The notes beneath the pieces are model-generated. The model ran no database searches. It was not told the origin of the DNA and saw nothing but the letters and a program-made list of their open reading frames with translations. A stretch of DNA of 64,000 nt from Paenibacillus_V sp046244365 (lineage in GTDB: Bacteria; Bacillota; Bacilli; Paenibacillales; NBRC-103111). The first letter of the stretch is position 1. Every line of letters starts with the position of its first letter. Location of the stretch: the NCBI RefSeq assembly GCF_046244365.1, contig NZ_CP176395.1, positions 7,812,001 through 7,876,000 on the forward strand. The letters are read 5' to 3'. The translations under genes were made by a program, and so were the position numbers. Shown in pieces: positions 41,540 to 50,683 of this stretch.

Positions 41540-42871
41540 ATGAACCGGACACGATCCGAGCAATTGTACAAGCAAGCGCTAACCCATATCGTCGGCGGGG
41601 TAAACAGCCCTTCCCGTTCGTTCAAGGCGGTCGGCGACGGCGCGCCGGTCTTTATGAAACGCGGCCAAGGCGCCTACTTCTGGGACGAGGACGGCAACAG
41701 GTTTATCGACTACTTGGCCGCGTACGGCCCGATTATTCTCGGACATGCCCACCCGCATGTCACCGAGGCGATTTGCCGCGCCGCCCAGAACGGCACGTTG
41801 TACGGCACCCCGACCGAGCTTGAGATCGAGTTTGCGCGCATGATCAAAGAAGCGATACCTTCGCTCGACAAGGTGCGCTTCGTCAATTCCGGCACGGAAG
41901 CCGTCATGACGACGATCCGCGTCGCCCGTGCCTTCACGGGCCGCAGCAAAATTATTAAGTTCGCCGGCTGCTACCACGGCCATTCGGATCTCGTGCTTGT
42001 CGCCGCGGGTTCCGGTCCTTCGACGCTCGGGATCCCCGACAGCGCCGGCATCCCGACGACGATCGCGCACGAGGTGATTACCGTGCCGTTTAACGATCTT
42101 GATGCGCTTCAAACCGCACTTGAGCGCTGGGGTCACGAAACGGCCGCCGTCATGGTCGAGCCGATCGTCGGCAACTTCGGCATGGTCATGCCCAAGCCCG
42201 GCTTTCTCGAGGGGCTGTGCCGAATGACCCGCGAGCATGGCGCGTTAGTCATTTACGACGAAGTCATCACCGGCTTCCGTTTCCACTACGGGACGGCGCA
42301 AACATATGCAGGTCTTCCGCTGACGGGCAGCCTGCGGGATATAGAGCCGGACCTGACGGCCTTGGGCAAAATTATCGGCGGCGGGCTGCCGATCGGCGCA
42401 TACGGCGGCCGCAAGGAAGTGATGGAGCAGGTTGCCCCGCTCGGCCCGGCCTATCAAGCCGGAACGATGGCCGGCAACCCGGCTTCCATCAGCGCAGGCA
42501 TCGCCTGCCTGCAGGCGCTCGCGGAGCCGGGCACCTATGCCAAGCTTGACGCGCTTGCGGCGAGACTGGCAGCAGGCATCGGCGAGGCCGCGGCAAAGCA
42601 TGGCGTGCCGCTTACGATCAATCGCATCGCCGGCTCCTTCTCCACTCATTTTTGCGATCATCCGGTTACAAACTATGAAGAAGCGCAGGACACGGACGGC
42701 GAACAGTTCGCCGCATTTTTCCGGCTCATGCTCGAGCAAGGCGTCAACCTCGCCCCTTCCAAGTACGAAGCGTGGTTTCTGACGATCGCGCATACCGATG
42801 AGGATGTGGAAGCGACGGTTCAAGCAGCTGAACTCGCCTTCCGCGAAATGAACAAAACCCGAACATTATAA
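41540..42871 (+). CDS. hemL: Glutamate-1-semialdehyde 2,1-aminomutase
   Basis: The 443-aa protein is a class III PLP aminotransferase-fold enzyme. G-G-V-N-S-P-S-R near the N-terminus, P-I-I-L-G-H-A-H-P, the cofactor-binding F-V-N-S-G-T-E-A-V and the PLP Schiff-base Lys277 in L-G-K-I-I-G-G-G-L-P identify it. It moves the amino group of glutamate 1-semialdehyde to make 5-aminolevulinate for heme. The length is normal. ATG 41540 has AAAGGGG upstream. No other heme genes are adjacent; Bacilli often carry a second stand-alone copy. A terminator follows. Confidence 0.94.
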   Translation: MNRTRSEQLYKQALTHIVGGVNSPSRSFKAVGDGAPVFMKRGQGAYFWDEDGNRFIDYLAAYGPIILGHAHPHVTEAICRAAQNGTLYGTPTELEIEFARMIKEAIPSLDKVRFVNSGTEAVMTTIRVARAFTGRSKIIKFAGCYHGHSDLVLVAAGSGPSTLGIPDSAGIPTTIAHEVITVPFNDLDALQTALERWGHETAAVMVEPIVGNFGMVMPKPGFLEGLCRMTREHGALVIYDEVITGFRFHYGTAQTYAGLPLTGSLRDIEPDLTALGKIIGGGLPIGAYGGRKEVMEQVAPLGPAYQAGTMAGNPASISAGIACLQALAEPGTYAKLDALAARLAAGIGEAAAKHGVPLTINRIAGSFSTHFCDHPVTNYEEAQDTDGEQFAAFFRLMLEQGVNLAPSKYEAWFLTIAHTDEDVEATVQAAELAFREMNKTRTL

Positions 42872-42888
42872 CGATTTTGTTATACAAG

Positions 42889-42922
42889 GACGACAGTTTG
42901 CACTTACTGTCGTTTTTTTTGC
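42889..42922 (+). terminator. Terminator of hemL
   Basis: ACGACAGT pairs with ACTGTCGT around an eight-base loop, followed by TTTTTTTT. Confidence 0.92.
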
Positions 42923-43018
42923 ACTTTCCGACGACTCTAATTTGTCTCAATAAAATAATTATTCAAGTATTATGCAAGGGAGGTAGCGCTTTCATAAAGA
43001 AAAGTGATCGGTGCGCTA

Positions 43019-43047
43019 TTGTATGAAAAGAAAATTCATGCTATTCT
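43019..43047 (+). promoter_or_regulatory. Candidate promoter of glutamate synthase
   Basis: TTGTAT and TATTCT are separated by 17 bases, about 240 bases upstream of the ATG. The leader would therefore be long. I found no TnrA/GlnR-like site nearby that I would trust. Confidence 0.45.
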
Positions 43048-43253
43048 ATATGTACTTTTAACCTTTTTGTCGAAACATAGCATAACGCCGTATTTGCTTA
43101 TTATTTTTCCCTCGATATCCCTGCTTTGGGAGTAGATAACCAGTCCTCCCGTCCTGATTCCCGTTGTGGCCGACCAGCAGCTCTTCCACTCGCAATTATG
43201 ACCATCGAAGATGCCTGCTATACATTATTGTGTATTTTTATTCATAACTATAT

Positions 43254-43290
43254 AGGAGGTGACGGTCAGGAAACTGACCTGACATCAATG
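43254..43290 (+). promoter_or_regulatory. Hairpin between the Shine-Dalgarno sequence and ATG of gltB
   Basis: AGGAGGTGA (43254-43262) lies 25 bases before the ATG (43288), too far for normal initiation. Between them GGTCAG-GAAA-CTGACC (43264-43279) is a perfect 6-bp stem with a GNRA tetraloop. If it folds, the remaining spacing is about 9-12 bases. No nearer ribosome binding site or in-frame start is visible. Confidence 0.6.
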
Positions 43291-46200
43291 AACCAAGCGA
43301 TGATCAACGAAGGACGCTTTCAACATTTGTTGGAAACGGAACACGATAGCTGCGGGATTATTTGCATAATCGAGAAGAATGGCCACCCTTCCCGCGACAA
43401 CATCCAAAAAACGATCGATGCACTTGTTAAGATGGAACATCGTTCGGGTTTTATCGCAGGAGAAGGAGACGGCTGCGGTATTTTGACGGACATTCCACGT
43501 GCGCTATGGGAGAAACGTCTGCAGGACGCGGGGCTTGACGGCAAGCTCGCTTATGATGCGCGTTTTTCGATCGGCCATATTTTCGTACCGCGCAAGCTGG
43601 ACATCAGCGCCGCCGACATGCAAGCGGAAATCCGCGGCATGTTCAAGCAATACGACATCAATATCGTTTTTGAACAAGAAAATCAGGTGGACAGCAGCGT
43701 CCTCGGACCGAACGGCAGAAACGACGAGCCGGTATTCTGGCAAATCGCCGCGATCTGCGAGAAAGCCGAAACGCCTGCAGCCGACCATCTCTATGAGCTG
43801 CACGTCGCCATCGAAGCCCGTTTCAACGTGCACGTAGCATCCCTTAGCAACACAACTGCCGCTTACAAAGTGCTTGGCGCTGCCAGCATTTTGCCGAAAT
43901 ATTTCAACGATACGCGCGACCCGCTCTTTACCGCTCAAGTCACAATCGGTCATAACCGGTATTCCACGAATACGCTGTCCAGCTTTTTCCGTGTCCAACC
44001 GTTCTCGCTGCTCGGTCATAACGGCGAAATCAACACTGTCAAAAAAATGCGTTACGAAGCCGATATGATTGGCGTTCCGCTTGTAAACGGCGGCAGCGAC
44101 TCGCAGGACATGAACCGTGTCATCGAGACGTTCATTCACCGTTTCGGCATGAGCCTGTTCGAGGCGATGGAAGTCGTATTCCCGCCGATTCACAACGAAA
44201 TGAAGCTGTTCCGTCCGGAGCTGCAGGATATGTACGTTTACTTCCGCCAAATTTGGGGACATTACGCACAAGGACCTGCAGGTATCGTCTCACGTTACGG
44301 CAACGAATGCATTTTTTCCGTCGATGCGCTTGGACTGCGTCCCGTATGGATGGTCGAAAGCGAAACGTCCCTGTACTTCTCCTCGGAGCAAGGCGTTATT
44401 ACGGCTGATGAAATGGTTGCCGATCCGAAATCGATCGCGCCGGGCGAGAAAGTCGGCGTTGTCCTGACACCGGGCGAACACGTACAGGTTATTCCTTATA
44501 ACCGCGTGCAAACGCTGGTGCATGAACGTTCCAGTGCCAGAATCGATTACACGGGCCTGCGCAAGCATCTCGGCTACAACGAAACCGGTATCGAGGCTTC
44601 GCTGAACGCAGCCCCGGAAGTGACCGATTCCGTATACAGCGCGTTCGGTTGGGACCGCGACGGCATTCAAATGATCGAATCGACCGCCGAAACAGGCGCC
44701 GAACCGATTCGCTCGCTCGGTCACGACAGCCCGCATGCCGCTTTGAACTGGGAGCGTAACAATATTCCCGATTTCATTAAAGAGAGCGTTGCTGTCGTCA
44801 CGAACCCTGCGATCGACCGCGACCGCGAGATGGAACACTTCTCGACCCGCGTCGTAGTAGGAACCCGTCCGGTCGTTTACGGCGAAGTAGGCAGCAACCC
44901 TCCTATCGAACTGCTCTACCCGCTCATTCTCGAAGGCGATAATGGCGTAGACAGCGAGAAAGAGCTTCATCACCTGTCGCTGGAGCAGCTGCTGGCACGG
45001 TTCCGCGGGTTAGGCGAAAAAGCCGTCGCCACCTTGTCCTTGACCTTCGCCAAAGGCGGATCGCTCAAGGAAGCTCTCGACGCTCTTGCCGAGCAAGCCG
45101 TTCAAGCCGTTCAAGACGGTGCGATGCTGCTTGTGCTGGACGATTCGGAAGCGCACAGCGGCGACCGCTTGTGGATGGATCCGCATCTTGCGGTTTCCAA
45201 AGTCGACATCGCGCTGCGCGGCGTTAAGCTGGGCAACGGCGACAACCTGCGCCGCCACGCTTCGATCGTGCTGCGCTCGGCCGCCATCCGCAATCTGCAC
45301 GACATTGCCGTCGCCTGCGGTCTTGGCGCGGACATCCTTTCGCCTTACGTTCTGTTCGCCACCGCTTCCGCGAAAAACGGCGCTCCTGCCGCCCGCAAAG
45401 TGTTCACGGCGCTGAGCAAAGGCCTGGAGAAAGTCATTTCCACCATCGGTACGCACGAGCTGCGCGGATACACCCGCTTCTACTCGTCCATCGGCCTCAA
45501 GCCGGAGCTTGCCGAGGTGCTTGATATCGTTAACTATTTAGGCAGCGAAAAAGCCGGAACGGGATTTGCCGATCTGGAAGCCGACGCCGAGGCCCGCTAT
45601 AACGACTATGCTAACCCGAAAGCCAAAGCGGCGAAAAACTTCCGCTTCTTCCAGCGCATGTGGAAAGCACTCGGCGATGCCGCTTCAGGAGCCGCTCCTT
45701 ACACCGAGTATCGTGACAAGCTGCGCGAAGAAGAGGGGCGCAATCCGATTTCGATCCGCCATATCGCGGGCATCAACTTCGAGAAGGCGCTGGCCGAAGG
45801 CCGCAAGCCGCTTGATCCTTCGGAAGTCGACATTTCGATCGGCGGTCACGATCTGCCGATGCTTATCTCGTCGATGTCGTTCGGTTCGCAGAACGAAACC
45901 GCGTTCCGCGCCTACGCCGAAGCCGGCGAGCGCCTGAACATGGTTACGATGAACGGCGAGGGCGGCGAGATCAAAGATATGCTCGGCCGCTACAAACGTA
46001 CTCGCGGCGCGCAAGTCGCATCCGGACGTTTCGGCGTTAACGTCGAGCTGGCCAATGCGGTTGCGTTCTTGGAGATCAAAATCGGTCAAGGCGCGAAGCC
46101 GGGCGAAGGCGGTCATCTGCCGGGCTCCAAGGTAACGGCCAAAATCGCCGCAGCACGTAACGCGACGATCGGCTCCGACCTGATCTCGCCTTCGAACAAC

Positions 46201-47847
46201 CATGACATTTACTCGATCGAGGATTTGGCGCAAATCATTTCCGAGCTGAAGGAAGCAAGCGGCCGGAAAGCCAAAATCATCGTCAAAATACCGATCGTGC
46301 CGGGTATCGGCACAATCGCGGTCGGCGTCGCCAAAGCAGGCGCTGACGTCATCACGCTGTCCGGCTTCGACGGCGGTACGGGCGCGGCTCGTATTCACTC
46401 GATCACGCACGTCGGCTTGCCGACGGAGATCGGAACGAAGCTTGCGCACGTTGCCCTGATTGAAGCAGGTCTTCGTCACAAAGTCGAGCTATGGTCGGAC
46501 GGCGGTCTGAAATCCGGCGCCGACGTCGTGAAGATGGTCCTGATGGGCGCGAACCGCTGCGGCTTCGGCAGCATCGCGATGCAGTCCGTCGGCTGTACGA
46601 CATGCCGCGGCTGTCACCTCGACACCTGTCACGTCGGGATCGCAACGCAAATCGACTCGATGGAAGAAGCCGAGGAAAAAGGGCTGCGCCGCTTCGTGCC
46701 GCGCGTCTTCGATACGGCGGTAGACAGCCTGGTCCGTCTGTTCGGCGGCATCGGCGAAGAAGTGCGCGAAATCGTCGCGCAGCTCGGTTACAAAAGCCTG
46801 CAAGAGCTTGTCGGCCGTTCCGACCTGCTTGAGCAAATCGCGAAGCTGGATAAAGTCGACCTGAGCGACATCCTGCGTCCGGCTCCGCTGCAATTCGTTT
46901 CCCGCGAGCAGGCGACTGCCGAAGCGGAAGCTGCGGCAACGGAAGTTTCTTCGGATATCCGTATCGCAGCAGGCGCGGAAGGCCAAGCGATGTTCCCGGA
47001 TGCGCTCGAGTTCAACGCGCCGGTCGAACGCACATGGTCCCGCATCGACGCCGAAACGCGCATTCTCGGAAGCCGTTTCTCCAGCCACCGCGTCAGAGAC
47101 CGGTTCGACGGCAGCTTCGAAAGCCTGCCTCCGGTTAAGCTGTCGCTCGTCGACGGCTCCGTACCGGGCAACGGCCTTGCGGCTTTCAACGCACGCGGCG
47201 TGGACATTACCGTTCACGGCGGCGCGGAAGACGGCGTAGGCAAAATGGCGAACGGCGGTAAAGTCGCCATCTTGAAATCGCCAGGCAAGAACAAGGCGTT
47301 CCTCAACGGCTCCGTAGGTAAATCGTTCGGTTACGGTGCGCAGCGCGGCTTGTTCCTTATCCAAGGCAATGCCGATACGCGCGCATGTATCCGGTTCTCG
47401 GGTGCAGACGTCGTATTCGGCGGGGAAATTACGTCCCCGCTGCAGGATGAGCTTGGCGGTATCGCCAGCCGTGCGAACCTGAAGGGCTTCGCTTTCGAAT
47501 ATATGACGAACGGCCGTGCCGTCGTTCTCGGCGACCCGGGCCCATGGATTTGCGCAGGGATGACCGGCGGCGTGATTTACCAGCGTCTGAACCCGGAAAT
47601 GGGTATGGACGAAGCGGCGATTGCGCGTCGTGTCGCCAAAGGCGCGAAAGTGAAAGTAGAATCGATCGGCCAGCAAAGCCGCAAAGACCTGAACGAGCTG
47701 CTCGGCGCTTACCGCGATGAGCTTGCCGCGTCCGGCCAAGCGGAAGAAGCCGCGAAGATTCAAGTCTTGCTCGACAACTTGGAGACGAACTTCGTGCGTA
47801 TCGCGCCGGTCGGCCTGCAAGCCGATCAATCGGTAGCGACGGAATAA
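43288..47847 (+). CDS. gltB: Glutamate synthase, large subunit
   Basis: The protein of about 1519 aa is a full GltB. A short propeptide ends before the nucleophile Cys22 (E-H-D-S-C-G-I-I), opening the glutaminase domain. A central domain follows, then the FMN-binding synthase domain (M-S-F-G-S-Q-N, G-E-G-G, G-F-D-G-G-T-G-A) with the 3Fe-4S cysteine motif C-T-T-C-R-G-C-H-L-D-T-C. The C-terminal beta-helix GXGXG domain ends it. It makes two glutamates from glutamine and 2-oxoglutarate. No gltD is adjacent, so the small subunit or electron donor is elsewhere. I chose ATG 43288 because the catalytic Cys then lies 21 residues in. Longer frames to 43126 look non-coding. Confidence 0.92.
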   Translation: MNQAMINEGRFQHLLETEHDSCGIICIIEKNGHPSRDNIQKTIDALVKMEHRSGFIAGEGDGCGILTDIPRALWEKRLQDAGLDGKLAYDARFSIGHIFVPRKLDISAADMQAEIRGMFKQYDINIVFEQENQVDSSVLGPNGRNDEPVFWQIAAICEKAETPAADHLYELHVAIEARFNVHVASLSNTTAAYKVLGAASILPKYFNDTRDPLFTAQVTIGHNRYSTNTLSSFFRVQPFSLLGHNGEINTVKKMRYEADMIGVPLVNGGSDSQDMNRVIETFIHRFGMSLFEAMEVVFPPIHNEMKLFRPELQDMYVYFRQIWGHYAQGPAGIVSRYGNECIFSVDALGLRPVWMVESETSLYFSSEQGVITADEMVADPKSIAPGEKVGVVLTPGEHVQVIPYNRVQTLVHERSSARIDYTGLRKHLGYNETGIEASLNAAPEVTDSVYSAFGWDRDGIQMIESTAETGAEPIRSLGHDSPHAALNWERNNIPDFIKESVAVVTNPAIDRDREMEHFSTRVVVGTRPVVYGEVGSNPPIELLYPLILEGDNGVDSEKELHHLSLEQLLARFRGLGEKAVATLSLTFAKGGSLKEALDALAEQAVQAVQDGAMLLVLDDSEAHSGDRLWMDPHLAVSKVDIALRGVKLGNGDNLRRHASIVLRSAAIRNLHDIAVACGLGADILSPYVLFATASAKNGAPAARKVFTALSKGLEKVISTIGTHELRGYTRFYSSIGLKPELAEVLDIVNYLGSEKAGTGFADLEADAEARYNDYANPKAKAAKNFRFFQRMWKALGDAASGAAPYTEYRDKLREEEGRNPISIRHIAGINFEKALAEGRKPLDPSEVDISIGGHDLPMLISSMSFGSQNETAFRAYAEAGERLNMVTMNGEGGEIKDMLGRYKRTRGAQVASGRFGVNVELANAVAFLEIKIGQGAKPGEGGHLPGSKVTAKIAAARNATIGSDLISPSNNHDIYSIEDLAQIISELKEASGRKAKIIVKIPIVPGIGTIAVGVAKAGADVITLSGFDGGTGAARIHSITHVGLPTEIGTKLAHVALIEAGLRHKVELWSDGGLKSGADVVKMVLMGANRCGFGSIAMQSVGCTTCRGCHLDTCHVGIATQIDSMEEAEEKGLRRFVPRVFDTAVDSLVRLFGGIGEEVREIVAQLGYKSLQELVGRSDLLEQIAKLDKVDLSDILRPAPLQFVSREQATAEAEAAATEVSSDIRIAAGAEGQAMFPDALEFNAPVERTWSRIDAETRILGSRFSSHRVRDRFDGSFESLPPVKLSLVDGSVPGNGLAAFNARGVDITVHGGAEDGVGKMANGGKVAILKSPGKNKAFLNGSVGKSFGYGAQRGLFLIQGNADTRACIRFSGADVVFGGEITSPLQDELGGIASRANLKGFAFEYMTNGRAVVLGDPGPWICAGMTGGVIYQRLNPEMGMDEAAIARRVAKGAKVKVESIGQQSRKDLNELLGAYRDELAASGQAEEAAKIQVLLDNLETNFVRIAPVGLQADQSVATE

Positions 47848-47858
47848 GCTTGTTAGTA

Positions 47859-47906
47859 AAAAAGGCAGTCCCGATAAGCTTTACTTCGGGAGCTGCCTTT
47901 TTTGCG
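47859..47906 (+). terminator. Terminator of gltB
   Basis: AAAAAAGGCAG-CCCG pairs with CGGG-GCTGCCTTTTTT. It is T-rich on both strands. Confidence 0.9.
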
Positions 47907-48017
47907 TTACCGCCAATCCTTTCTTCATGCCGCATGCCGGCGGGGCTGACCGCCTTCCGTTTAACACGGGCGGCAACTTTTGATACAATGGGTTCAGGAA
48001 AGGGGGCATGACCGATT

Positions 48018-48893
48018 ATGACGGGTCACACCAACAACAAATTCCGCGTTTCCGCGGTTCAGTACCATTTGCATACGATTTCTTCCTTCGAGGAATTTGC
48101 CGCACAGGTCGAGCACTACGTAAAGACGGCCGAAGAATTTGCGGCGGACTTCGTCTTGTTCCCCGAGTTTTTTACGACGCAGCTGCTTTCGATCGGCGAC
48201 GGCAAAGGCAACGCCCTGACCATTAACGAACTGCCCGACTTCACCGAGCGATACCGCTCGTTATTTACTAGTCTTGCGCGCAAAACCGGCATGCATCTGA
48301 TCGGAGGCACGCACGTAATTCGTAAGGGCGACCGGCTCTACAATGTCGCACATCTGTTTTACCCGGACGGTCGTGTAGCCGAGCAGGCCAAGCTGCACAT
48401 CACCCCTACCGAGGTAACGGAGTGGAACATGTCCGCCGGAGACGGCCTGGAGGTGTTCGAGACGGATAAAGGCACGATCGCCATGCTGACCTGCTACGAT
48501 ATCGAGTTTCCGGAAATCGTGCGAATGGCTCGCGCCAAAGGGGCAGACGTTATTTTTTGCCCGTCGTGCACCGACGACCGCCATGGCTTTTACCGCGTCC
48601 GCTATTGCTGCCATGCACGCACGATCGAGAACCAGATCTACGTCGTGACGACCGGAACGGTCGGCTCGCTGCCGACGGTGGACTTCATGCGCGGCAACTA
48701 CGGTCAAGCGGCGGTCATTACGCCGAACGACGTTCCGTTCCCGCCTCGCGGCATTATGGTCGAAGGCGAGATCAACGGTGATATGATCGTCACCGCCGAT
48801 GTAGACCTGAGCCTGCTTCACGAGGTTCGGCTTAAAGGCTCCGTGACGACTTGGCGCGACCGCCGCACCGACTTGTACACGGACTGGAAGTAA
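48018..48893 (+). CDS. Carbon-nitrogen hydrolase (nitrilase superfamily)
   Basis: The 291-aa protein has the nitrilase catalytic triad: Glu50 in F-P-E-F-F, Lys125 in A-K-L-H-I-T-P, and Cys159 in L-T-C-Y-D-I-E-F-P-E. These enzymes cleave amides or nitriles. It is followed by a GNAT gene in the same direction; in Bacillus subtilis YhcX the two domains form one protein, so this looks like a split version in reverse order. The substrate is unknown. AAAGGGGGC lies upstream of ATG 48018. Confidence 0.9.
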   Translation: MTGHTNNKFRVSAVQYHLHTISSFEEFAAQVEHYVKTAEEFAADFVLFPEFFTTQLLSIGDGKGNALTINELPDFTERYRSLFTSLARKTGMHLIGGTHVIRKGDRLYNVAHLFYPDGRVAEQAKLHITPTEVTEWNMSAGDGLEVFETDKGTIAMLTCYDIEFPEIVRMARAKGADVIFCPSCTDDRHGFYRVRYCCHARTIENQIYVVTTGTVGSLPTVDFMRGNYGQAAVITPNDVPFPPRGIMVEGEINGDMIVTADVDLSLLHEVRLKGSVTTWRDRRTDLYTDWK

Positions 48894-49067
48894 TTCCCGC
48901 ATGTGCGGGTCCGTCCCGCGTTCTACGGTGGGAAACGGCTTACTTCCATTAAGGAGTCGCCCCGCCATGCGTTGGGAGCAGCGCGCAGTGCGGCAAGCAA
49001 GTCCGTCCGGCACCATTTTAGCGGAGGCTCCAGGACGCTCCATGCTCCATGATGAGGAGGCAATCGG

Positions 49068-49739
49068 ATGTATCGCAAATCATTTTATGCGTTCGGTGCG
49101 GACGGCAAGCCGTCTCCAGCAGTCGTCCGCCGATACCGGGAGAACGATTTCGACGAGCTAATCGGCATTCAAAGTGAATGCTTCCCCCCTCCCTTCCCGT
49201 CGGAGCTCTGGTGGAACAAGGAACAATTGGGCAACCATGTCCGTTTGTTCCCGGAGGGCGCATTATGCGTCGAGGTAGACGGCACGTTGGCGGGCTCGAT
49301 TACCGGGCTGCTCGTCGACTTCAACCCCAGCGACCCGAACCACGCATGGGCGGACGTCACGGACAACGGGTATATCCGAACGCACAGGCCGGATGGTGAT
49401 ACGTTATACATCGTGGATATAAGCGTGCGCCCTTCTTTCCGCAAATGGGGGCTGGGCAAGCACCTTATGCAGTCGATGTACGAGCTGGTTATCGAGCGAA
49501 GACTGGCGAGGTTGCTTGGCGGCGGCCGGATGTCGGGCTATCACCGCGTCGCGGAGCAGATGACGGCAGAGCAGTATTTACAAAAGGTAGCGGCCGGCGA
49601 GCTCAAGGATCCGGTCATTACGTTCCTGCTTCGCTGCGGCCGAACGCCGCTCGGCGTCGTCGAGGGCTACCTCGACGACGAGGAATCGCGCAACTATGCC
49701 GCGCTGATGGAGTGGCGCAACCCGTTTATGGCGCGGTAA
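49068..49739 (+). CDS. GNAT-family N-acetyltransferase
   Basis: The 223-aa protein has a GNAT acetyl-CoA motif (V-R-P-S-F-R-K-W-G-L-G-K-H-L-M) and a G-S-I-T-G strand. It resembles the acetyltransferase part of YhcX-like proteins. GAGGAGG lies before ATG 49068, and it follows the nitrilase gene by about 175 bases on the same strand. The substrate is unknown. A long repeat region starts immediately after its stop codon. Confidence 0.88.
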   Translation: MYRKSFYAFGADGKPSPAVVRRYRENDFDELIGIQSECFPPPFPSELWWNKEQLGNHVRLFPEGALCVEVDGTLAGSITGLLVDFNPSDPNHAWADVTDNGYIRTHRPDGDTLYIVDISVRPSFRKWGLGKHLMQSMYELVIERRLARLLGGGRMSGYHRVAEQMTAEQYLQKVAAGELKDPVITFLLRCGRTPLGVVEGYLDDEESRNYAALMEWRNPFMAR

Positions 49740-49744
49740 TGCCA

Positions 49745-49962
49745 CGAAATAGTGAATCTAGCGTCACTATTAGTGAACCAAAGTTCATTATTTAGGCTGG
49801 AATCCCAGCAACATAATGAATAGTGAAGCAAAGTTCACTAATAATGAACTTGCCGGCCAAATAGCGACGTCTGCTTCACTATCGGCCACCCTTTGCTCTT
49901 CAGGAAGTAAAATAGTGAATTTAGCTTCACTAATAGTGAAGCTACGTTCACTAATCAGAATT
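49745..49962. repeat. AGTGAA...TTCACT palindrome-like cluster, copy B
   Basis: About twelve half-sites are present, and long stretches such as TAGTGAATCTAGC-TCACTATTAGTGAACC match copy A at 27484-27705 (one base different in that piece). The pattern AAAATAGTGAATTTAG followed by a pair of hairpins also recurs in both. It starts right after a gene stop in both places. Confidence 0.85.
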
Positions 49963-49964
49963 CT

Positions 49965-50580
49965 TGGAGCTAGGCCTACAATCCAATTAGCAGCAGACGT
50001 CCCAGTAGCAACTTAACGTTACTTTATAAGCACTACAACTCGACCTGTTCCACTAATCAGCGCTACTTTTGGAGTCAGGCCAGCGATCCAATTAGCAGCA
50101 GACGTCCCAGTACCAACTTAACGTTACTCTATAAGCACTACAACTTGACCTGTTCTGCTAATCATCAACTTTTGAAGCTAGGCCAGCGATCCAACTGGCA
50201 GCAGACGTCCCAGTACAAACTTAACGTTACTCTATAAGCACCACAGCTTAACCTGTTCCACTAATCAGCGCTACTTTTGGAGCCAGGCCCACAATCCAAT
50301 TAGCAGCAGATGTCCAAGCACCAACTTAACGTTACTCTATAAACTACAGCTCGACCTGTTCTGCTAATCAGCGCTAGTTTTGGAGCTAGGCCCACAATCC
50401 AACTAGCAGCAGACGTCCCAGTACCAACTTAACGTTACTCTATAAACACTACAGCTCGACCTGTTCCGCTAATCAACTACTTGTGGAGCCCAGGCCCACA
50501 ATCCAACTAGCAGCAGACGTCCCAGTACCAACTTAACGTTACTCTATAAGCACTACAGCTCGACCTATTCCGCTAATCGG
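49965..50580. repeat. ~104-bp tandem repeat array, about six copies
   Basis: The unit (with CCAATTAGCAGCAGACGTCC and CTTAACGTTACTCTATAA segments) starts at about 49983, 50088, 50191, 50296, 50399 and 50503. Steps are 105, 103, 105, 103 and 104 bp. Copies are highly similar but not identical. No ORF or CRISPR-like spacer is present, and no protein motif was seen. Confidence 0.9.
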
Positions 50581-50683
50581 CTCAACAAGCAGCAGCCACC
50601 TAAGCTGCCATGTTTCACTAATTGGTCTCATTACTCCGAGCCCATTCATTGCCCGAAACGACAAACAAGGAGGAACAATACCC

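Larger units (their letters stand above)
49740..50683. other. Repeat-filled spacer between two GNAT genes
   Basis: About 940 bases separate the GNAT genes. They hold the AGTGAA/TTCACT cluster and the six-copy 104-bp array, and no gene. Confidence 0.75.

Noticed and set aside
43126..43287. N-terminal extension of GltB to 43126
   Set aside because: The added residues are unlike any GltB start and the catalytic Cys must lie near the N-terminus.
49965..50580. CRISPR array
   Set aside because: The 104-bp units are near-identical along their full length, with no unique spacers.
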